A stretch of 64,000 nt of DNA from Sphaerolaimus hirsutus (taxonomy: Eukaryota > Nematoda > Chromadorea > Monhysterida > Sphaerolaimidae), in contig OZ038454.1 in assembly GCA_964036195.1 (NCBI GenBank), forward strand, positions 2,232,001 to 2,296,000, given 5' to 3'. Below, piece by piece: positions 1 through 12,300 of the stretch. Position 1 is the first letter of the stretch; each line of letters begins with the position of its first letter. The position numbers and the translations under genes are program-made. The notes below the pieces were generated by a model. That model saw only the letters and a program-made list of their open reading frames with translations, did no database searches and was not told the origin of the DNA.

Positions 1-71
1 NNNNNNNNNNNNNNNNNNNNNNNNNNNNNNNNNNNNNNNNNNNNNNNNNNNNNNNNNNNNNNNNNNNNNNN
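1..71. other. assembly gap (N run)
   Basis: Unresolved bases. The hairpin-headed repeat that follows starts directly at the gap, so its true left end is not visible. Confidence 0.99.
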
Positions 72-745
72 TAGCACTTATATAAAGTTATAATCCCATT
101 AAAAATGGCTAAAGCCAACAAAAAGTGGACGCCATATCCAAACATGTATGCCTTTGAATGCAGAAAAGTAATATATATCATAAAAATCTTGCCATTTTAA
201 GATTGAGCTATCAAAAGAAGTATATCAAGGGTAATTTATACCTTTATTAATGATATAGGTAGGCTATCAACACAGCAAATTTTATCACAAGGATACAATT
301 TCACCAAACTTTTGCATGGCAGCGTGAGCTTTTTGTATCTTTCAAATGTGCCACACATTGACCCAGCTCACGCTGCCATGCAAAAGTTTGGTGAAATTGT
401 ATCCTTGTGATAAAATTTGCTGTGTTGATAGCCTACCTATATCATTAATAAAGGTATAAATTACCCTTGATATACTTCTTTTGATAGCTCAATCTTAAAA
501 TGGCAAGATTTTTATGATATATATTACTTTTCTGCATTCAAAGGCATACATGTTTGGATATGGCGTCCACTTTTTGTTGGCTTTAGCCATTTTTAATGGG
601 ATATACTTCTTTTTGGTGGCCACGGGCCCACTAGGATATCCATTATTAATATCAACAATGATGTCATGATTTAGAAAACCACAAATGTGTGGTGTGTGGT
701 CCATAATACCACAACTTTGAGTATGAATATGGAAAATGTTGAGTA

Positions 746-1179
746 CAGGGTCGTATCCAGGGGGGGGGGGCGGGGGGGGCTGCAGCCCCCCCCCCTCCCG
801 GGGCGAGACCAGAAAGTGACCGGAAAATTCCGACTTTTTCAACGTCAGCGTAAAAAATTTTGCGCGCAAGCGCGCATTCTTCACCAGACATAAGGTATAT
901 TATCATTCGATTTGCTTCATGTGACCGCAAATCGTTGTAAATACACTCAATGTTGTGTTTTTGCTGTTTTGTATGTATATTTACATACATATACAGCGTT
1001 CCATGGCGCTGACACCAACGCCAATGGCGCCATGGCGTGGCGCCTACTAAAGGCGCCAGCGCCATGGCGCCATTTCGCCACTATGTAGGTATAATTTTAG
1101 GGGGGGGGCTGAGCCCCCCCCCTCGCCGGCCTCCGTAAACAAGCAGCCCCCCCGCTCAAAAATCCTGGATACGTCCCTG
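746..1179. mobile_element. hAT-like non-autonomous element with G/C-homopolymer arms
   Basis: The ends are CAGGGTCGTATCCAGG and, inverted, CAGGGACGTATCCAGG, flanked by a perfect 8-bp direct repeat GTTGAGTA (738-745 and 1180-1187). Eight-base duplications and CAGGG-type termini are typical of hAT transposons. The arms carry G and C homopolymers followed by a CTGCAG palindrome, and a GGCGCC-rich patch lies at 985-1090. The related copy of the host element at 54.3 kb lacks this insert. A partial relative starts near 53016. No transposase is present. Confidence 0.8.
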
Positions 1180-1249
1180 GTTGAGTAAATACATGATGTG
1201 AAAGCTATTGTAATTATCGGAAAATGTAAGTGGAAGATGAATACCATTT

Positions 1250-2490
1250 CCAAATTTTTTATTATACACTAGTGACTAGAGTATAAAGTAAAATTTAAAC
1301 AAAAATGATAAAAAATAATTTAAGTAAAATAAAATCAATGTGTAAAAATTTTTTGATTAGAAAAAAATTATAAAAATTGAATTTAAACTTAAATCAAAAT
1401 AATAAAAAATAACCAAAAAAAATATTACAAAAATTCAATTTAAATATAAAAATCATTCATTTATTTGGATTTTTATGTAAATTAAATTTTAAAAAAGTAG
1501 ATAAGAAAAAAATTAAAAAGATAATTTAAAATGATAAAAGCTAAAATATAATTTTAAAAACTTATTTATTTATTCTACTTTTCAAACAAAAAAAATCAAC
1601 AAATTGTTTTAAATTTTTTTAATACAATACAATTAAAATTAAACTAAAATCAAAACCAAAATAATAAAAATTTATAAAAGTTAAATGTAAATATAAAAAT
1701 AATTCATTTTTTATTTTAATATAAATTGAATTGAAAAAATTAAGTAGATAAGAATAAAATTAAAAAGCAAATAATTCAAAATGATAACTTGAATATAATT
1801 TTGAAAAATTATTAAAGTGTATTAATTTTCAACCAAAAAAATCAGCAAATTTGTTTCAATTTTCTTTAATATAATTCAATTTAAACTAAAATAAAAATAG
1901 TAGAAACTAACCAAAATAAAAGAAATGTTACAAAAATTTAATTTAAATATAAAAATAATTCATTTATTTTGATTTTAATATAAATTAAATTATAAGAATA
2001 AAGTAGATAGGAATAAAATTAAAAAGCAAATAATTTAAAATGATAAAAAGCTCAAATATAATTTAAAAAATTATTTATTCATTTTAATTTTCAAACAAAA
2101 AATCAACACATTTTTTTATTAAAAAAATTAAACACATTTTCAAAAAAAATTTTTTATTAAAAATATATAAATATTTTTTTTGTGTTTATTTTTTAATAAA
2201 AATATGTTAAAACAAAGAAACAAATATAAAAGCATGAGTATAACAAAAAATAATAATTTTAAAAAATATATATAAAAAGTAATAATAATGATTTTTAAAT
2301 TTGAAAATTTAAAACAAAATTTAAGATAAACAAGTTTAAAATTTTTTTGCGTTCATTAAATTAAAAAAACAAACAAAATAAATTATTTTCAAATTTAAAA
2401 ATTCAATAACTTTAAAAAATAAACATCTAAAATTCAAAAGTTTGAAAAATAAAATAATTTAAAAAAACTTTTTTATTTATTGGCATCTCC
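1250..2490. other. extremely AT-rich non-coding tract
   Basis: About 1.2 kb of near-pure A/T with repeated short blocks such as AATTTAAATATAAAAAT and AAAATTAAAAAG, and no open frame of note. It belongs to the hairpin-headed element; the equivalent tract in copy 2 is 54420-55140. No gene is seen. Confidence 0.75.
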
Positions 2491-3317
2491 TTGTCACGCG
2501 AAATCCGTTTTTAACTAAACTGGACCCAGTATAATATCAAGCAGCACTTTCAGCACACATGCGCATTTTACACAAAACACGCAAACTCAAATAACTTTTC
2601 TAAATCTCAATCAAAATTAGCCAAAAAGAGCTCATTTGAAAGCTCTTGTCCCAGCGCACATCAACAAATTTTTTTTATTGCATACTTTGTATTCAAATTT
2701 TAAATTTATTCATGTTTTAAGATTTCAAACCGCTACTGTCCTAAAGTGGGCGGAGCCTGTAACAATTTTTTTGTAAAATAATAAATTGCATCATAAGCTC
2801 TTTCATATGAGCCATTATTCAATAAAATCGGTTGTGTTACAGGGAAGTTATTGCAGTTTGAAGTTTTTCATCCCAACAACAAGAACAAGAACAGCACCTC
2901 AGAACGAAATTCTTGAAAAACTTTTTTCCAGTTCAACCAATCGGTTTGAGAATTGAAGTCAATATACTTTCCGACACGGGCTTTCCAACGGCGTAGACGG
3001 TTTCCTTGTATCTAATGGCGTTCTAAAGTTATTTGAGTTTTAATTTTCGATTTTCCGCATTTTGCTGTCTCTGACCATATTACGGGTGGGTCGCTTGCGC
3101 CCTCCCTCGGCAGCGAGGGATGGCGCTGGCGCGCCCACCCGATATTTAATGAGTTGACACAGTTCATTGTCTGGTAGAACTCACTACATTTAATGTTATT
3201 ACATGCCTTCCACTGCCATTCTATGACAAAAAGAGTTCACTCCAAATGTCACAATACTGGTGGAAAGTGTGAAAGCACACTATGCATGCATCAACTCATT
3301 TCTCCTGTGATACTCAG

Positions 3318-6300
3318 GCAGCCCATAACAGAGAGGCAAGCCCAGTTGCTGCTGCGCTCATGGAACAGGGCAACATGCCTGATCCAGCCAACGGACAGGG
3401 GCGTGGCCGTGCGCATCTTCATGCACATGTTCAAGCTCGACCCCAAGGTCAAGGAGGTGTACGGCTACAAGAACCACAGCACCAGCCACATGCTCCACGA
3501 TGAGGCCTTTGGCGAGAAAATGGTCACCTTCCAGAAATCCCTTGACAGAATACTCAAGCAGTTGACAGATACTGAAAGAATGATACAGCATTTGAGGCAG
3601 CTAGGCAGGATGGTGTCTGTGGGGTTTTGCAAATGAAGCATCCATTTGTAAAAGTTGACAAATCTGAAAATGGTCATCTCTGTGTTGAAGTATTGCATTT
3701 TGACACTTTTTGGTAGTTTTATAAGAAAAAATTTTCTGGCAAGAGGCTGCATAGAACAAATACACCTGACAACCACTGATAATACATTTAAAATATTTCA
3801 TATTTATCCCAAGAAGATGGTAGACAAATTATAACAAAATTCTCAATCCAAATACTGTGCAATTGTGGCCTAATGCAAAGTTCCAAAAATGAAATTGATA
3901 TGTCCTAAAATGTGCAGGGATTCAATGTGTCTCTATGGAATGTGTTCGCTGAAGCAATGATAGAAACAGTGTGCTATTGGGAGGGCACTAATTGGAGATC
4001 CGGGCACAGAAAGGAGGTGATCAAACTCTGGCACTGTGCAGTCACATTGATAGTGACACACATGTCCATTGGTTTCTTTGAGGCCAAGAAAGCTGCAAGG
4101 AGCCCCAGAACTCGCAGAACTGGTGTGTTATGTGGTGAAAAAATTCAAGAAATCAAAAGCGCGTTATAAAAAAAAACAATTTTTGAAAATCAGAAAATAT
4201 TCAATATCAACAATTTTATGTCTATACTCTGCGGCCTAGTGTTGTACAATTTTCTGAATGGAATACTCCACCATGATATCATCATTAGAAAATGCTCCAG
4301 AGAATGAAATATAAGTATGAAAGTATGAAAAAGTATGTATGAAATAAGTATGAAGTAAAATCAATTAAACCAACTGACCTCTACAAATCCTTGATGCAGA
4401 TCTTCAATTTGAGTCAAATTCAGATCGAATGCCTCGACACATAAAAATTGCCACTGCTAAAATTAAAGCTGCCAGCACAAACAAATACACTAATCACATG
4501 CAAAAAATCCATCTGGAACAGAGCAATTCCTTTCCAATGGATAAGTCGCAACGACTTGACAATAATGTGTCAAGTGATGATGATGTGTTTAGTAGACCAC
4601 ACAAGACAGATGGAAAAATTGTTTTTGGCAAGTAAGTGTCAAGATTGAGTTGGTTGTTGTGTTTGTAACATGGTTCTTTTCTTTACATGGTGTGGTGACA
4701 AATATTTCGATTTTTGCAACCATTTTTGGGGATGAAAATCAACTAATCAATAGATGGGATGCCTCGATCGATCGTCATTTGATCAGCCTCACTGCATGGA
4801 GCAATCACTCAATTTTATAAATCATGCAATAATGTACACTAGATAACTTATTCTTCTCATGCCCATGCTGATGAGTTCATGCAAGTAAACTACTTTTTTC
4901 ATCAGGACAATACAATATGAAAAAGGTAATTCAAGAGGAGGAGTTATTTTTTACATACACTACATACACACCACACCAGAGTTGGAAAAACGTATTTACG
5001 TTTACCCGAAATACCCGGTTATTCGGGTATTTATATTTACGTTTACGTTTACGTTTTCCAAAAATACCATTACGTTTTGTTACGTTTTCCTGACCGAAAT
5101 ACCCGGGTACTGGGGAAAACGTAAAAATTCTGATATTTAGTAGTTTCTTAGTGGCCGCGCCCTCAGACGGAACTGCGTATTTCCATGAATTCTCTACAGA
5201 TTTTGATCGTTGAGCACTTAAAATGATCAGAATGATGTGGCGATCGCTTTAGTGCAGCGATTAGGATGATTACAAACAATAGCTAAAACATTTGATTAAC
5301 TTCGATGTTATGAGATTATGATTAAAAATGTTTTGGTGATAAATGCGCTTTGTGATCTTTTCTCTTCGTTACGTATTTATGCTCCACCATGGGTCAGTAC
5401 GGGAGCTTAATCGAGGACTCCAATAAAAGTATCGACTTAGACATTGCTCTGAACATATGGTGGACGAGCAGGGGATCGAACCCTGGACTTCTCGCATGCA
5501 AAGTGCACTCAATGGATTTTTCGTAAAATCACCCTTGCAACTAGCAACAGCGCGAATCTGCATATATTAAAATTGCGAAATTACGAAATTTTTAAATTTA
5601 AATTTAAATTCCTAAAAGTAGTAGATTCTCATAACATAATCTACAACACACCGGTAATCCCATTTGATGAGCAGGATAGATCTCACAAATGTCCAAATCG
5701 CGCAATTGATTAGTATGCCTTTCAGAACACTCTTCATAGGTGCACACTCTAATTAACAAAACACGCGCGGGCACATACCGACCATTTTCGAGTTTGATTG
5801 GTTCATCAGTTCGATGATGCCGATAAAACACCTAAAAATTGACAGCGAAAATTGTTTTAGACATTAAAACACATAGACATGGAAAATGGTATCCAAAATT
5901 TGATTATTCAAAGGGAATTCAAAAAATAAAACCAAAACTAACATCAATGTTACACGACTTGACCTCTTTTATCGAATACGCTTTGTCCTCGCGCCTCATA
6001 CAAGAAATTTCAGCAAAATATTGGCGCCCTTCCAATTTTCGATTTTCATGCTGCTCGTGCGTAAAATCGACGAATTCGATTTCAATTTGATCCACCTGCC
6101 CGCCCAAACGCGACGAAACTGCAAATATAAAATATTTCTAGCAATATTTTATAACAAAACCTTCAGTTAAACCAATTTTGGCCTACATGAACATAGCAAA
6201 TACAAGCAACTTTATCAAGCCGTTTTTCACATAAAACATAGTTAATGCAAGCAATTTTAGCACTACTTTTTGCATACAACACAGCAAACAACATGCATGC

Positions 6301-9300
6301 AAAAATAAAATAAGAATTTCATGCAAATAAGGAGAATTTTGAACACAGCAAACAACATGCATGCAAAAATAAGAGAAGAAAAAACGTCGATTCTAACCAA
6401 TCCGAGTATTTTCATGCTGCGATAATAACAACTTCGCGGCATCATTCAAATGCATTAGATTGACATTCGTGCCATTTTCCATCCACTCATTTGGAGTGCG
6501 ACGCTTTTGGCCGTCACACCAAAATTGTGCATGGCAAGGATGGAAGGCGCGAGCAACTTGGAGGCGTGCCAACTTCTCCAAAGAATCTGAATAATTGTTA
6601 ATAATTGAATAATAGATTAATATTACCTATTTATGAGCAATATACAAAACAAACCAGCGGTAGTGGTCGAACTAGAACTCGACATTCTTTAGAATACTAA
6701 ATATCACTCTTTGAATAAAACACAAAATAAAGTGACGTATGCATACGTCTTTTGATTTTATTTTTTTTTTTTAAATGAAATTTGGATACGTGAGTCGAAT
6801 AAATAGACAGAAACGAGAAATACACATTTCCACATTCAACCAATATAAACAATCAAAAAACAATACAATGACACTTCGGAAAAGCGTTCAAACAGCTCCA
6901 GCGAAACAACAATGGCTCAGCTACAAGCAGGCAAGCAAGACAGCCAACAAAAGGCACTGCAACAAAAGATTTTGAACGGATTTTGCTACACAGCAAAATG
7001 CCACATGACTACTTGCCAACGGTAAGAATGCTCATGTATTCATGAGTATAATTATTAGAAATCTTGAGTAATGTTGTTATCTATTTTCAAAATTGTTATC
7101 AAAATTAAAATAAAAATTTTACAAAATTTGAAAATTATTAAAATTCATAATAAAATTAAATATTGTTCAACAATTTTTATCATAGTTGCGGACCATTCGT
7201 GCAAATGGTAGCTGCCGAAGTGGTAAATCGGGAGACAAACAACACTGACCTGGCGAAATCTCTGGTGCAAACAAAAGATCAGTTGACAAAATTGCAAAAT
7301 GACTATGAAAAAGTGGTTCATGAATTGAATTTGTTCAAAATGAGTGGATTTCAGGTAAAATAGTATTTGGATCTGAATAGTAAAATTTTGATTAACGACA
7401 ACAGAATAATTAATGGATGGATTTGGATATTAAAAATTTTAATTAAATTTAAATTTAAATTTTAAAATTATAAAATTATTCAAGTTAACCCTCAAAACTC
7501 AACACTTTACTGTTATGTATTTAAAACTTAAAATTTATATTTAAATTTTAATAATTTTCAATTATTTTTCCAATATTTAGCTACCAATGGCTATGTCGCA
7601 AACATTCAAAATGCCCAAAACGCCAAATTTGCCAAAACCAGTGGGTTTGGAGACCATGTTGGACGGACATGCTATGGAACACCCTGAAAGATTGGCGCAC
7701 ACGTTGGCAAACCACAACAGCAATATGGACATGGAATACAACCAATTTGGGTCGCCAATGTTTGGCAATTCGCGCGGTTTTGGCCGTGGTGGCTTCCGAG
7801 GCAGGAACATGCGTCACAGGGGCAGCAATTTAAAATTAATTTAAATATATATTTAAAAAAATATATTTTAAATTCAATTTGAAATTACATTAATATTCTA
7901 ATATTAATTTTAAATATAGGGTGAAAGTTGGATGAACGATTCACGAGTGGTGGTTGTGTACCAGAATGAAAGTTCCAGCACTGCGATGACTGGAATGGGT
8001 GGAACTATGCAACCGTCTGGTGAAACTCCACACATCAGCGCATCTCAAACAAGCACTGCGGCAGCCAGCAAAATGGCCAATTTGACATTGAAAAAACAAG
8101 CCTTCCAGCCTCCCCAATATCAAGCTCAGGCTAAAGAAACTGGTCAAAACACTGCCATGGACATTGCAGGAACGTCCAAAATGCCAAAAGACAAACCCGT
8201 TAGTATAAAAAAAATGCAATTTTTTTTTTATGCCCTCTAGGAGTATTAATTTTCCCATGATTTTAAAATATATTAAATTAAAAATAAAATACAATATTTT
8301 CCAAAAATTAAAAAAAAAAAATAAAAATAAAATAAAATATTTCAGGTACTTAAAGTGCCGCCAAACAACCACCTAGAGGGCCTCACAATTCAAAAAGTAT
8401 TGTCATTCGAAAGTCAATTATTACAAATTGATGAACCAGTAATGGGAATAGCAATCAGTGAAGAGGAAGAATAAATGTTATTGTCATTTAACATTAATGA
8501 CATCATCATTGGACAATTTCAGCTAGCTGCCGAGCTACCCCCCGAACTAGAGCAATTGACACCGCAGAACGACAACAACAACATGCCGGACAACGACAAC
8601 AACGCCAACGACAACAACGACAACGACAACAACTCCATCCCCACTGACAACAACTCCAATTTCAGCATGTAGTGATTTTAAGGAAAATTGAAAAATAAAA
8701 TTTAAAAGAGGTGAATGTGTTATGAGATTATGATTAAAAATGTTTTGGTGATAAATGCGCTTTGTGATCTTTTCTCTTCGTTACGTATTTATGCTCCACC
8801 ATGGGTCAGTACGGGAGCTTAATCGAGGACTCCAATAAAAGTATCGACTTAGACATTGCTCTGAACATAAATATTGTATTTTATTTTTAATTTAATATAT
8901 TTTAAAATCATGGGAAATAATTTTTATTCATGGTGCCAGAAAATTTGCTAGATAGGTTCTGGAGAATGGTCTTTGTGGCCAAATTCAAAGATTGTGCCAA
9001 AGACGTGTATAAGTCATACACAAGCGAACAAAAATCCAACTACAAATTCATTGTGGAACAATTCAAAGCCATGTTCAAAACACATACCCAAAGGCTCACA
9101 GTGCATCAATGGGGACGACTTGCACAGCAAGAAAATGATACGTGCATCATGTTCTGCGCCAGATTAATGGCAAAATTGCCATTGGAATACTACAAACGAT
9201 TGGCAGAAGATGACAAAAATTACATAATTCTGACCCGTTTCATGAACGGCATTCGAACGGCATGGTTCGATGAAAATGTGTTATTAACATTGCAAAAAGA

Positions 9301-12300
9301 TATAGAGTCTGGAACTGTCACAGAACCCAGGGAGGCAGCCCTGAGATTGGATGATTATTTGTTCACACTCAAACGCCTGGGAATGAGAAGAAATAATCCC
9401 ACAATTGCACCAAAATCACTGGACAGCAAACCAACTAATCAGACAAAATCAACAACTTTCAACCGCGACCAAATGAAACAGACGAATTTCAACCGTGACC
9501 GATTCATCACTTGTCTCACGTGCAAAAAACAAGGGCACCGGGCGGCAAATTGCTTCTCAAAGCAACTAACATCACAACAAAACAGAATGCCACCATCAGC
9601 AGGGTATACTGGGGTCAAAACTGTCGGACCAACTTCAACTCACAATAACCCGGTGCTGAATAAGCCAAATACTGCCAAATTTTACAATCAACAATCAACC
9701 ACAAAATCAAATGACAAAAAGCCAATGACCGGACCCTTGGCACCTAGACAGGTACAGATCAATGTCGCAGAATTTTGAGGGTGATATGGTTGCCCGGAAA
9801 TATGTTTTACATTCCAATTCGCCAGCAATTGAACAATATTTTTAGAATGAAATTCTAATGCATTATCGGTTATTAATGTACCAGGTGGCCCATAAATTGT
9901 CAAAAAATGTTGTTCAAACACTCTTGCTATAGTTTCTGATTTTCTATTTCGCATTGGTATTGCTACAGCGTATCTTGTTAGAGCACAAATAATTACTAAC
10001 AAATACTGAAAACCTCTTTTTTTAGGTAATTCCACCATGTCCATGTGGACTGTGTTAAATGGTTGATCTGGAGTTGGTGTTAATAAGAGGGCTGGTTTTC
10101 CATGTTTATGTGACTTGAAATGGTGACATGTACTACATTTTTCACAATAATTTAGAATATCTTGGCGAATTTTTGGCCATGTTCCAAAAGATGTTAGTAG
10201 AGCCAGTGTTTTTTCCACATTTCCATGTGTGCCATAAAGGCCTGCGTGAGCTTGATCAATAAATAGTTGTTTCCAATGATTTGGAACCCATTTTACAAAC
10301 ATGTTCGGTCGATATGGTGATTGCACATATACTATATCATCAATTAAAACAAAATTTTCCATTTTTATTCCATTTAGTAATTTTTGTTTGCAATCCAAAA
10401 TAGCAGGATCAGTTTCCTGATTTTGAATCCATAGTTGGTTCTGTTCTGTTGTCATTTCAGAAGTTGTCATGCAAGGTTGATTATTCGATTGATTTTCTAT
10501 GGAATTACTATTAAGTATTGAAATAATGTCTGGGGAAGGTGGCATTAATGATGGTATGACATCAATTAATTTAGCAGTATCATGAAGTAATTTATCATCT
10601 AGATTGTCTTCTATTTCAATAGGATTTCTACTCAACTGATCTGCTAATTTGTTCATATTTGCAGGTCTATGTTCAATTCGTGTGATGGTTGATTGTAGGT
10701 ACATTGACCATCTCTCTAAAACGGATGGATTTGGTGTTTTAAATGCTTGCACTATTCCTGAGTTGTCTGTTTGTACAACTACTTTTTGTCCATCAATGAT
10801 TGGTGAAAGTCGTCTGCATGCATATGCTACTGCTAATGCTTCTAGCATTGCAGCACTCCAATTTCTATATTCAGCATGAACTCTTTTGCTGATATATGCT
10901 ATTGGATGAAATTTTCCATCTCCATGTTTTTGTAAAAGAACAGCTGAAAGTCCATATTTACAAGCGTCTGTTTGTATGTAAAATTCACGTCCATCATAAA
11001 TTGGATGTGCCAGACAGGGTGCATGTGTCAATGCATGAATTAGTGTGTTCCAGGCATTATTCATTTTTATATTCCATTCTAATGGAGTTTGTCCTTTTTT
11101 AGGAAATTTGGTTGAAATTGCATGATATAGAGGCGCTGCTACGTCAGCATATTGTGGAATAAAATGACTTAAATAAGTTGTTTTTCCTAAAAAACGTCTC
11201 ATATCTTGACATGTGGAGGGTTTTGGTTGTTTGGTTACAGCAGCTATTCTATCTAAAGCTGGTTTGATTCCATGTTCATTAATGTCATGTCCCAGATACC
11301 TTAGTTGTTTTACCAAAAATAAGCACTTTTTGGGGCCTAATTTCAGTTTTGCCCATCTTAGTCTTTGGAAAATTTTTTCTAGACAAACTAAATGGTGATC
11401 AATTGTGTCTGTGGTTATAAGCAAATCATCTAGATAGCTTCTAGCCCATGGTCTATTTGCTTCTTCTGGTAATACTAAACCTCTTAGCATTACGTTCATC
11501 AACCTTTGAAAAGTTGCTGGACTGCCTGAAGCGCCCATGGGGCACCTTTTGAATCGGAATTGACCCATGCTGCATACAAATGCAGTGATATCTTTAGTCT
11601 GCTCATCTGCCAATGGTAGGTTGTAAAATCCATGTTTCAAATCTAATGATGAAAAAATTTTTCTTCCTGCTAATTCTGTTAAAATGTGCCCTATTTGAGG
11701 TAATGGGTAGGATTGGACTTGAGTAATTTGATTAACCAGGCGATAATCAACTGTCAAGCGCCAATCTGTTTCTCCTTTTTTAACTACATTAATGGGGCTA
11801 GCCCATGGTGAATCACAAGGTTCTATAATTCCGCGTGCCAGCATTTGTTCAATAGTTGATTGAATATATGGCCTTTTTTGAGGTGCCTCATATCTAACAG
11901 CGTGTTTGATGGGTTTTTGTGATGGATCTAATCTAATTGTATGAGCTATTAAATTAGTGCATCCAACATCGAACTCTCCACAGCTAAAGACGTCGTGAAA
12001 TTTTGAAATTAATTTGTCAAATATGGTTTTTTGGCTATTTGAAAGGTGATTTAATTTTGATATTTGTAGAATATTTTTGATATGTTTTATTCTTTCTGAT
12101 GGCTCTGAGGGAAAATCAGGTTCTGGTGGTTTAAAATGTGGTGGATGTGGTTCGGATATTGCCACATTTATGTGTTCTTGTGTAAATTTATATTTTTGAA
12201 ATTCCAATTTTGGATACCATTTTCCAATTGACATCGATTTTTTAAGTATTAACTTTTGTGAAGTTGTATTGCATAACAATGCAGTGAATGATTCAGATTT

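Larger units (their letters stand above)
72..3150. mobile_element. hairpin-headed AT-rich element, copy 1
   Basis: The left part (72-620) is a long inverted repeat: the first ~280 bases return in reverse complement after a short centre near 350, so it can fold into one long hairpin. A very AT-rich, gene-free tract (about 1250-2490) follows, then a unique 0.65 kb segment (2500-3150). That segment ends in a compact GC-rich hairpin (3086-3143: GGGTGGG ... CCCACCC with CTCCCTCG/CGAGGGA arms). The same order of parts recurs at 53690-55780, which defines it as one repeat unit. No coding sequence or transposase is seen. A separate hAT-like element (746-1179) is nested in it. The class is unknown; the terminal hairpin recalls Helitron 3' ends, but no CTRR end was found. 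Confidence 0.7.
5306..8867. mobile_element. LTR unit (3.56 kb) carrying two divergent spliced genes and no gag/pol
   Basis: Two 150-bp direct LTRs (5306-5455, 8718-8867), a primer-binding site at 5458 and a purine tract (AAAAGAGGTGAA) just before the right LTR make this a formally complete LTR unit. Between them are no gag or pol sequences. Instead there are two intron-containing genes in opposite orientation (5604-6685 on -, 6912-8474 on +), separated by a 226-bp divergent intergenic region. It resembles a large non-autonomous LTR derivative that has captured genes. The presence of spliceosomal introns is odd for anything copied through RNA. Confidence 0.75.

Noticed and set aside
3086..3143. 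Rho-independent terminator or Helitron end
   Set aside because: Bacterial terminators do not apply here, and the hairpin is not followed by CTRR in either copy.
5458..5508. A minus-strand tRNA-Ala gene
   Set aside because: Only the 3' half is present (no D-arm or 5' acceptor strand), and its position directly after an LTR fits a primer-binding site.
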